Shown in pieces: positions 56,587-64,000 of a stretch of DNA of 64,000 nt. A program made the position numbers and the translations under genes. Below the pieces are notes generated by a model, which saw only the letters and a list, made by a program, of their open reading frames with translations, made no database searches and was not told where the DNA came from. The DNA comes from Ascaphus truei (lineage: Eukaryota; Chordata; Amphibia; Anura; Ascaphidae), in the NCBI GenBank assembly GCA_036426205.1, contig WSYH01002498.1:1-64000 (forward strand), written 5' to 3'. Numbering within the stretch: the stretch's first letter is position 1; every line of letters starts with the position of its first letter.

Positions 56587-56648
56587 GATGACATCACCAA
56601 CCCTACGCGTTTCGTCACGTAAAAGCGACTTCGTCAGGGGACGTCATC
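56587..56648 (-). ncRNA. Hammerhead ribozyme motif 2 (type I, short stem III)
   Basis: Minus strand: stem I GAUGAC...CCC, CUGACGA, one extra A, stem II GUCGC/GUGAC with a 6-nt loop (UUUUAC), GAAAC, stem III C(GC)G, GUA, then GGG...GUCAUC closing stem I. Box I has the permitted variable base (C). All core bases fit the consensus. Same stem III and cleavage triplet as motif 1, so the same element family. Activity is inferred, not shown. Confidence 0.8.
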
Positions 56649-56677
56649 TATATATATATATATATATATATTTATAA

Positions 56678-57164
56678 ACTGTAAATATTACTGTATGTTC
56701 ATTTGCATGTCTTAGACAGGTCTGCAACCCTGTCTCTCCCCATTATCGCCCAGCATACAGCGCTTCCACTGCAGCAAGGGATTCTGGGAAATGACATGCA
56801 AATGAGCTCTCAGTGCCACCTTTTGTCTCAAGCTCGTATTACACAAGCAAATCCTCAAGCCAATGCATGCTGTTTTAAACACAGCTTTTAGACAGAGGCT
56901 GGGATGAGATGCAAAGCCATTAAACCCACTCACAGACATGTTTCAACCTTGATGGGTATCATCAGTGTGAGGTTGGTTGTAATGGCATCTCATCCATTGT
57001 AATACGAGCTTGAGACAAAAGGTGGCACTGAGTGCTCATTTGCATATCATTTCCCAGAATCCCTTGCTGCAGTGGAAGCGCTGTATGCTGGGCGATAATG
57101 GGGAAAGACAGAGTTGCAGACCTGTCTAAGACATGCAAATGAACATACAGTAATATTTACAGTT
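56678..57164. repeat. Large inverted repeat enclosing hammerhead motif 3
   Basis: Arms 56678-56843 and 56998-57164 (about 166 bp each) are reverse complements at about 95% by eye, including atgcaaatga octamer-like sites. The spacer holds an inner inverted repeat, which is the long stem I of a hammerhead motif. There is no open frame of note. Confidence 0.88.
56902..56995 (-). ncRNA. Hammerhead ribozyme motif 3, long stem I
   Basis: Minus strand core: CUCACA-CUGAUGA-UACC(CAUCAA)GGUU-GAAAC(AU)GUC-UGUGAG. Box I, box II (GAAA) and a GUC cleavage triplet are perfect; stem III is the two-pair AC/GU form as in motifs 1 and 2. Inner stem I is CUCACA/UGUGAG and it extends, with small bulges, through AACC/GGUU, CCAUUA/UAAUGG and GGAUGAGAUGC/GCAUCUCAUCC. 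Stem II has a U-U mismatch and only three good pairs. The ribozyme would sit on the strand antisense to INPP5D. Confidence 0.82.
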
Positions 57165-57799
57165 GCTTTTTGCTTTACTGTGGAGGGTTTTTGTCACTTT
57201 TTTTACCCACCATAACCTTAATAAATTGTGGATATAGATATATATATATCCAAATTGGGATATTATGGTGTTGGTGCTACTACTTGTTCAGGCCTAGGTC
57301 AGATACAGAATAACTTTACTCCAACTTAACAACTTGGTGGTTTATTGTATAACTTAGTAACACCAGCAGGGTATATCCCCTGGTCAGTCCCGGTGGTCTT
57401 GTGGTCCAAAGGTACAGGCAGGATGCAGTCTGATTTACCAGCTGTTTTGATCCCTTGCTCAGTTAAGAGATATTCTAAGACTAGATCTTTATTGCCTATA
57501 GGATTTAGTTATAATACTTTATACAGCTTTTTGCGGTGATTATATTGGCTCTCTGTTAGACTAGTGCTTGTGTCTCATTAGATATACAGTATTTGTAGGA
57601 CTTTACGGCTTTATTTGGGACTGCCTATTTATGTGCTAGTAGTAGTATTTCAGGGTTTGTAGCAGGATTATGTGCAATATCCCACTGTAGGATACTGATC
57701 TACAGACAGTGTTCTACTCTAACTTGTATCCCCAGATGTGTGTTTGGCTTATGTGGGAGCACTAGTTTTATACAGGGATAAGGGAAGTACCTAGATTGG

Positions 57800-57870
57800 A
57801 TTGACTCTAGGGAACGGACCAGAAGAAGGGGCTAGGAGCCCCGAAACGTTTCCCCTCTTATTTCCCTGTT
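57800..57870 (+). repeat. Decayed hammerhead-like/Penelope-like terminus
   Basis: + strand gggaacggac-cagaaga-aggggctaggagcccc-gaaacg-tttccc: stem II and box II are intact, box I is mutated from CUGAUGA to cagaaga. Probably an inactive relative of motifs 1-3. Confidence 0.5.
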
Positions 57871-58442
57871 TTTTGCCCCCTCCCCCTTTCCCCTTGTGCC
57901 TTAGATAGTGTCTCCATTGACTAGTATATTTTACCCCCCTTTTTGTGTGTTTCGTTATTTATATAGTTCTTGTATATTGTATTGTTCTTGTATATTTCTG
58001 TTGTGATAATTAGCTTACATCATGATCAGTGTATTGCATGGATGTGTGTTCTACGGAATTTCAGCTATATATAAATTAAGTTTTTCTGACAATTATTGTT
58101 GCAATCGTATCTTTGTTAGAGTGCTGGGAACTCCCCCAATGTTATATATTGCAACTTTGGAGGAAATTAGGTTTCCTCCTTGTTCCCGTGCACCATTTCT
58201 ATTTCTCAGTATGTTTCATTTTTAGGTGCTGCTAAAAACTGTATATATTAAGTGTAAAAAGTTTAAACCATCAGAGAGATCAAGATCAAAGAGTCCAGTT
58301 TGGACTGAGAGAAGTGGATTTAAATCCCGGCTTACTTTGCAGTCCTATAGCATAAGGACCAGGGCGGAGAATCCTCTTCTATACCATGTTTCCCGGTGGA
58401 TAATAATTAGCAGACACCTCCAATATTTGATATTTTTTTCAG

Positions 58443-58523
58443 GTGTGTGGTGATTCCAGCACAAGTAATATGGTCAACAAACTAACCCAGCTCACATCCC
58501 TGGTCTCCAGCTTGGAGGAGAAG
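58443..58523 (+). CDS. INPP5D: INPP5D (SHIP1) exon: NMVNKLTQL block
   Basis: Acceptor tatttttttcag, donor AAG|gtgaga, 81 nt, phase 0 at both ends. It encodes VCGDSSTSNMVNKLTQLTSL, VSSLEEK, aligned to mammalian INMVSKLSQLTSLLSSIEDK. A heptad-like hydrophobic pattern suggests a short coiled coil. As an in-phase 27-codon exon it could be skipped without frameshift. Confidence 0.94.
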
Positions 58524-58701
58524 GTGAGAAAATAGTAACTATACCAACTTTCTGCCATGGACACACTACCACTATAAGACAGATTTAAAAAGCCGTAGCC
58601 AATGCAGCTATCATTTCTACCCATCGGTTGTATGTTTTACACCACCCACACAACCACATACACAATTAAACACTCCAATGTCGTGTTGTTTCTCGTTTCA
58701 G

Positions 58702-58773
58702 GTAAAAACCGTTTTATTGGAAGGTTCTGAAGTGAAACATCGACGCTCTCTCATCCCTCCAATAACATTTGAG
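58702..58773 (+). CDS. INPP5D: INPP5D (SHIP1) exon: start of PH-like region
   Basis: Acceptor ctcgtttcag, donor GAG|gtaatc, 72 nt, phase 0 at both ends. It encodes VKTVLLEGSEVKHRRSL, IPPITFE, matching mammalian VKALLHEG...SLIPPVTFE. The preceding intron is only 178 bp, so this and the previous exon travel together. Leads into the PH-related domain that precedes the phosphatase. Confidence 0.94.
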
Positions 58774-59780
58774 GTAATCTTTCTGTTCCATGACCTGCAT
58801 CTATTGAGTTACATATCCTATCCTATTCTTCGTATTATGTACAAAGTGTCATACGGTGTTGTGTAAATGGAGATACAGAAGCAGAACCTGAATCTTCAGA
58901 AATCCTAATTCCCTGAAGTGACTGAGGCACATATTGAGTTATTTACTACAGTGCATTTCCATAAGGCATCTTCCAGCCCAGAAGACACATTACTGCCCAT
59001 TCAAGTCAATGGGCTATAAAGCGTCTTCCTGCGTCAGACGGTGGGTCATCCTAGAGATGATCCATCAACAAACTCACTGGAAGTTGTGACATCACGTTGC
59101 ATTAGAGTATGAGTTGAGGGGCACTTTGACTGAGTTCCGTTAAGTGGCTCGTCCCTCTGCGATATATGCAGGGTCTGAGAATCTGAAAAAGAATGAAGTC
59201 ACTACAAGTTGAGAGGGCCTGAATGGATTAGCGCTATGCCGCACAGAGACTCACGTGCGGACAAAGCAGATAAGACACGCTGAGCTCAACATTGCGGAGG
59301 CCCCAGCTAATACTCAGCATGAAAAATGTCAGCATAGCTCACCAACCTATACAGTGATAATGAAAGCGGTGAGACAGTGGAACCTCTATTTTTCTAACCG
59401 AAGAGTGGTCGGCAGGGACAGCTTGCAAAATCGGGGGGTCCGGTGCGGGGCCTCTCCCCTACCTGTGCGGTGGTTGTGTTGGCGCTAGAGGAAGCTCACC
59501 CAAGGGTTCCTGGCAAAGAAGTTGAGACCCACGGAAGTTGGGCCCGGGTTCCGGGATCGTCGCCGCAACCACTCCACAGGTGGGGACCCGGGAGGGTGAG
59601 GGGGCGGGGGGAGAACAGCACGGGGCCTGGTGCAGTCGCCCCATTGGCACCACCACCAAGCCGGCCCTCCACTGGTCGCTTCCCTAAGGAAATGAAAAGA
59701 GAAGAACTACAAAGGGGCGTCTATATTGAGATTCTACATCAACTTTAATGCTAAAAAGTTGTAGAAACCTTCATAAATGT

Positions 59781-59815
59781 GCGTTATATCTATGAAAGCT
59801 TCATAGATATGACGC
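59781..59815. repeat. Short near-perfect palindrome
   Basis: gcgttatatctatgaaagct + tcatagatatgacgc: a 35-bp palindrome centred on AAGCTT-like sequence. No known function; possibly the remnant of a foldback element. Confidence 0.7.
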
Positions 59816-60292
59816 ATAACTCGTTGTTTAAAATGATTTTTTGACGCACTGCGTCATGTTTAATGCCTGATTGATACACTTTCAATTCAAACAGAATTTA
59901 GTTTTTTTTATTATTTATACCTGTTAAGTAATTATAAAATATTACTGTAATATTATTTATAATAGCAGTACGGTGAAAATAATAATATATTTTGTTTACC
60001 TACAAAATCTGATGCTGTGTCCAATACATTTTACATTGATACATAGCAACTTAATTCTGCACTTACAGTACCAACAGACTTTTTTTGGTTTTTACTCCAA
60101 GTTGAACGGCGGACGATTTTGTCGCACTTTCTACGTTTTTGTGCGAGTACAAAAACATGATTTTTTTAAAATTATTATTACATTCCAATAACATTTGTAC
60201 ATCTAGTTCAGGCCACTTATTTGCCACTCCCAAAATATGAAAACAACTCATTTTTTTGTACACAGATCCTCAAATCTATATCAAGGAATTAA

Positions 60293-60390
60293 AGTTGGAC
60301 AGGACAGTTGGACAGGACAGTTGGACAGGACAGTTGGACAGGACAGTTGGACAGGACAGTTGGACAAGACAGTTGGACAAGACAGTTGGC
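60293..60390 (+). repeat. 13-bp minisatellite
   Basis: Unit ttggacaggacag, about 7.5 copies; the last ones change to ttggacaagacag. Flanks are AT-rich intron. Confidence 0.93.
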
Positions 60391-60721
60391 CCTATTTGCT
60401 GATGCTGGGTTGTTATTTTTCATAAATCCAGAAGTTAGCATTCCGGAAATAGCAAAATAATACACAAAAATGGACCACTGTTTCCAGATTATAAGGAACA
60501 TTTTAATAAGTTAAAGCTCCTGAATCATCTTGATTAAAATATTTTTATTTCAGCTTTTGTTCTCTCTTTTTAAATTAGCAAAGAAAAAAAGCTCACCTAT
60601 AAATTAATGAATGGATCCCAATTTGTTATATATTGTTACACCAAAAATTAATGTAAATATGAAAAATGTATGACGTAAAGTTTCCATTACAAGAATTATT
60701 TACTAAGTAGGAGATTTCATT

Positions 60722-62300
60722 ACTACATAGTTATATAGTTATATAGTTACATAGTAGATTGGGTTGAAAAAATACATACGTCCATCAAGTTCAACCTATA
60801 CTAAATTTAGATGACAGATACATTATCCTATAGCTATACTTGCTTATTGATCCAGAGGAAGGCAAACAAAAAACCCCAGTGACATATCATCCAATGATAT
60901 CTCATACGGGGAAAAATAAATTCCTTCCTGACTCAAAGAATTGGCAATCAGATTATTCCCTGGATTAACATCCTTCCCATGTACGGATGCAGTGGCCATA
61001 AATTTACAAAATCACGCGGTTTATACCACGGAATACCAATGTCATGGCGCGGGATTGCTTCCAATCTTACCGCCTTAAGACGCGAGTGCAGAAAATGGCA
61101 TTTTATTGTTGTGGCTTTTAAACACCTGAAATTGACACAGCAGCACAGTACTGTGCACATTACAATTAATTCATTCCATTGCATTTAATTGCACACAATC
61201 CATGAAATTCAAACAAAGCAACCACAATAATCACGTGTGCATGGGGCGATTGGCTGCGTTCATACCGCGTGGAGTACAGCAGCGCACACGAAAAGGGCGC
61301 CGGGATTTCTTAAAATAATGGCCGCTGCATCTGTATACTTATTTGGTGTATCCCTGTATACCTTTCCTTTCTAAAAAGAGGTCCAACCTTTTTTTGAACA
61401 AATCTATTGTATCTGCCATCACAGTCTCCATGGATAATGAATTTCACATTTTAACTGCCCATTCTGTAATGAACCCTTTCCTTTGTTGCTGGTGAAATCG
61501 TCTTTCCTCAACCTAAAGGGATGGCCCCTGAGTCCTTTGTACTGCCCTTGGGATGAATAGTTCTTTTGAAAGCTCCTTGTCCCTGAATATAGTTGTATAT
61601 AGTTATCATATCCCCTCTTTTCTAATGTAAATAAATCTAATTTAGCTAGCCTCTCCTCATAAGTTAGATTGTCCATCCCCTTTATTAATTTGGTGGCTCT
61701 TCTCTGCGCACTCTCTAGTTCCATAATGTCTTTTCTAAGGATTGGTGCCCAAAATTGTACTCCATATTCAAGGTGTGGTCTTACCAACGCTTTATAAAGG
61801 GGCATAATTATGATTACTTCCCTTCCATCCATTGCCCGTTTGATGCAAGATAAGATCTTGTTTGCCTTTGCAGCTACTGCATGACTTTGGGCACTATTGC
61901 TAAGCCTGCTGTCTACAAGCACTCCTAAATCCTTCTCCATCAAGGATTCCCCCAATTTAACCCCATTTAATTTGTAAGTCATCTGTTTATTCTTATATCC
62001 CAAATGCATAACCTTACATTTATCTGTATTAAACCTCATCTGCCATTTACCTGCCCACATTTCCAGTCTCTCCAAGTCCTTCTGGGGGGGAATTATATCC
62101 TGCTCTGATTCTATTACCTTACACAATTTAGTGTCATCGGCAAAGACGGAGACTTTGCTCTCGATCCCAACCTCAAGGTCATTAATAAACAAGTTAAAAA
62201 GCAGGGGTCCCAGTACCGATCCCTGAGGTACTCCACTCACGACTTTAGCCCAACCTGAAAAAGTTCCATTTATGACAACCCTCTGTTGTCTGTTCTTCTA
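60722..62300 (-). pseudogene. CR1 LINE, RT palm to 3' end (best preserved copy)
   Basis: Minus strand from 62240: SGVPQGSVLGPLLFNLFIND, VSVFADDTKLCKV (catalytic block), [74 protein letters not shown]. The frame stays open for about 273 residues, then decays in the C-terminal part (61600-61420). The 3' UTR runs to about 60722 and ends in an atagttatatagttacatag simple repeat. A foldback transposon (60986-61331) sits in the 3' UTR. It is 5' truncated at 62300. Confidence 0.92.
60986..61331. repeat. Non-autonomous DNA transposon (346 bp) in CR1 3' UTR
   Basis: Termini gatgcagtggccataaattt / ttaaaataatggccgctgcatc are inverted repeats of about 14 bp with looser matching beyond. Comparing the flanks with the CR1 sequence indicates a short target duplication (tgtac / tgtat). 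The interior has no gene. Superfamily undetermined. Confidence 0.75.
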
Positions 62301-62559
62301 CTCTTGCAGTTCTGCATGGAAAAGTAATTTTCCCTGCCATTGTATTATTTTTACATTTTCTGATACTAATGTTCTAATCCTAATTGAAATATTATTTGTT
62401 TGTTTTATGATGTTATATTTGTGATTTTCCCCATCCTTTTGTATTGCTAAAGAAAAACTCCCCCCCTCCGCCCCAATAATATCATATATTATTTTCCTAT
62501 GTTCTTATGACCCAACACTTCTTGAAACTAATAAACATCGGTTTTCCTTTCTCCTGCAG

Positions 62560-62683
62560 GTTAAAGCTGACTCTCTGGGCATCTCCCAGAAAACTCACCT
62601 GAAAGTTGACGTGGAACTTGGGAAACTTATCATGAAAAAGTCCAAGGACGGCCCAGACGATAAATTCTATCACAGCACAAAAA
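62560..62683 (+). CDS. INPP5D: INPP5D (SHIP1) exon: PH-like region
   Basis: Acceptor tttctcctgcag, donor AAA A|gtatgt, 124 nt, phase 0 in and phase 1 out. It encodes VKADSLGISQKTHLKVDVEL, GKLIMKKSKDGPDDKFYHST, K. Mammalian SHIP1 has VKAESLGIPQKMQLKVDVES, GKLIIKKSKDGSEDKFYSHK. This is beta-strand-rich sequence of the PH-related domain. Identity is about 75% by eye, the highest in the window together with the next exon. Confidence 0.95.
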
Positions 62684-62785
62684 GTATGTTTATTTTAGGA
62701 ACGGCTGTTGTACCAAGGAAGAAATACACAGTATGATCACTCCCAGCTCCTGAGAAGTACAGATTGGACACAAACAGAATAGCTC

Positions 62786-62965
62786 AGGGGTTCTAAACTC
62801 CAGTCCTCGGGACCCCCCACCAGGTCAGGTTTTCAGGATATCCCTGCTTCCCATCTTTGACCGAGCCACTGATTGAGCCACCTGTGCTGAAGCAGGGATA
62901 TCCTGAAAACCTGACCCGTTGAGGGGGTGGTGCGGTCTTCAGGACTGGAGTTGAGAACCTCTGCA
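62786..62965. repeat. Foldback (hAT-like) MITE, second copy
   Basis: caggggttctaaactccagt ... actggagttgagaacctctg: imperfect terminal inverted repeats; inner arms caggttttcaggatatccct / agggatatcctgaaaacctg are exact. Related to 44352-44527. No clear 8-bp target duplication here. Confidence 0.75.
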
Positions 62966-63055
62966 ATTGCCAGTTAGTGGAAGGCTGATGGGATTGAATT
63001 CATAGTCCAGCAAAGTTTGATGTTTTTGGTGTACTTGTGCTCTTGGATAGAGATC

Positions 63056-63203
63056 CATATCTACTAAGTGCTGCTATTCCACAAGACACTTTCTGGCGCC
63101 AGAAGACACCTTATGGCCCATTCATGTGAATGGATTAGAAGGTATGTTCTGATGCTTCGAAGGTGTTTTATGGAATAGCACCAGTTAGAAAATATGGGCC
63201 AGA
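63056..63203. repeat. Foldback MITE close to last exon
   Basis: Arms ccatatctactaagtgctgc + tattccacaagacac and gtgttttatggaatagcacc + agttagaaaatatggg are inverted repeats; the centre has cccattcatgtgaatgg. Ends 52 bp before the next exon, leaving a short intact acceptor region. Confidence 0.75.
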
Positions 63204-63255
63204 ATGCCTGACCGTCAGCGCTGGTAAGTGTGGTGAAGGGTTTATTTCTGCTCAG

Positions 63256-63362
63256 TTCTGCAGCTAATCAAGTCCCAGAAGTTCCCCAATAAACTTGTCA
63301 TTGTGCTGGAAACAGAGAAGGAAAGGACTCAGCGCAAGGAATACGTGTTTGCCGACTCGAAG
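63256..63362 (+). CDS. INPP5D: INPP5D (SHIP1) exon: end of PH-like region
   Basis: Acceptor tttctgctcag, donor AAG|gtaagt, 107 nt, phase 1 in and phase 0 out. The split codon A|TT gives Ile. It encodes ILQLIKSQKFPNKLVIVLET, EKERTQRKEYVFADSK. Mammalian SHIP1 has ILQLIKSQKFLNKLVILVET...RKEYVFADSK. The KEYVFADSK ending separates SHIP1 from SHIP2, which I recall as having KEFIFVSARK-like sequence here. The next exon, beginning the phosphatase domain proper, is beyond the window. Confidence 0.96.
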
Positions 63363-63540
63363 GTAAGTCACAGACTTGGGCAGAACTCTCTTTTGTGTTT
63401 AGGATTTCCCATCAGTGAAGATCAAGAAGGAAGAAATCGCTTTGGTTTTAACATCAGTAGACAAAGAAGGGTGGGGGCCGTGGGGGTCCTGTCTTCCATG
63501 GAATAACAGAGGAGGGAGAGGGAGTACGGGGTATGATATG

Positions 63541-63672
63541 TTTTATTGGTCCAACAAGTAGGTGAAATGTTACAAACTTTCCCACTTCTCAGTGTCCTTC
63601 ATCAGGTAGACCCTGACGCTGAGAGGTGGGAAAGCATGTAACATTTCACCTACTTGTTGGTCCAATAAAAGG
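63541..63672. repeat. Inverted pair of Penelope-like termini with hammerhead-like core
   Basis: Left arm ttttattggtccaacaagta... and right arm ...tacttgttggtccaataaaa are reverse complements over about 60 bp. On the minus strand the left arm reads ctgatgaaggac...gtgggaaagtttgtaac, i.e. an intact box I (CUGAUGA) with GAAA and a GUA triplet but a weak stem II. It is a decayed hammerhead-like terminus in tail-to-tail arrangement, 180 bp after the exon. Confidence 0.65.
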
Positions 63673-63962
63673 TATCATCCCCGCTACTCCCTCCCCCTCC
63701 TGTGTTACTCATCCCCCGCTACTCCCTCCTTTGTCTCCTGCAACATCAGTAAAAGAATACCGTACGTGGGAAATATGTCACAGGTCCCTTTGCAGTGAGG
63801 GTACCGGTGCAACTAGAGGGAAGGGAGAGCAAGGATGTTTCCCAAGTGTGGGATGTTATTTAATTATATGTTAATGGCGTTTACCTTGATGTGGATAGCG
63901 GGCGTCAATCATTTTGTGATCAAAAATCTCAACCAAATGACTCCTTTGTTAATAAAGACTAA

Positions 63963-64000
63963 GGCTGCGCTTATAGTGACGGCGACAGCGACGCGACGTC
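63963..64000 (+). repeat. Harbinger-like MITE, third copy, cut by window end
   Basis: ggctgcgcttatagtgacgg follows taa (63960-63962), identical to the start of the element at 54819. The rest lies outside the window. Confidence 0.75.

Overview
The window is vertebrate nuclear DNA, most probably from a frog. A conserved vertebrate signalling gene is spread over large introns filled with CR1, L1/Tx1-type and L2-type LINEs, tRNA-derived CORE-SINEs, Ty3/gypsy LTR elements (one chromodomain type, one Gmr1-like), Penelope-like leader sequences with hammerhead-ribozyme motifs, and many foldback elements. This mix fits an amphibian. The species cannot be named from sequence alone, and there is no prokaryotic gene structure.

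Host gene. Eight exons on the + strand, at 23150-23300, 32318-32480, 42538-42678, 43141-43228, 58443-58523, 58702-58773, 62560-62683 and 63256-63362, join into one uninterrupted frame of 309 codons. Every boundary is AG/GT and every phase matches. The product is the middle N-terminal part of SHIP1 (INPP5D): the C-terminal half of the SH2 domain, a PPxLPPR proline motif, the linker, and the stretch leading to the 5-phosphatase domain. The first coding exon(s) and the catalytic exons lie outside the window or were not found.

Layout. 1-1217: 5' end of a Gmr1-like LTR element (LTR, primer-binding region, SCAN-like gag), minus strand. 1218-6580: decayed chromodomain gypsy element, minus strand. 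6581-9420: CR1 pieces and a hammerhead-bearing Penelope-like block. 9425-13920: an old L1 interrupted by a younger L1 with a twin-priming inversion and a 13-bp target duplication; a SINE sits in its 3' UTR. 13920-18900: LINE pieces and probable solo LTRs. 18905-32240: a 6-kb segment carrying the SH2 exon, followed by a noisy, indel-riddled second copy ending at five Ns; this looks like an assembly artefact. 32800-33825: a 1-kb foldback. 34165-40010: a CR1 split by a 3.8-kb non-autonomous LTR element. 40015-46330: L2-like LINE, 626-bp solo LTR, exons, foldbacks and a SINE. 46500-53330: a 7-kb run of six adjacent low-complexity or tandem arrays. 53560-56120: Gmr1-like pol with integrase upstream of reverse transcriptase. 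56580-57165: two well-formed hammerhead motifs, one inside a large inverted repeat. 58443-63362: four exons, and a CR1 interrupted by a foldback transposon.

The most interesting signals are the hammerhead motifs in INPP5D intronic or upstream DNA (the best at 56902-56995), the nested retroelement archaeology that can be read to the base, and the false duplication that inflates one intron from about 1.8 to 9 kb.
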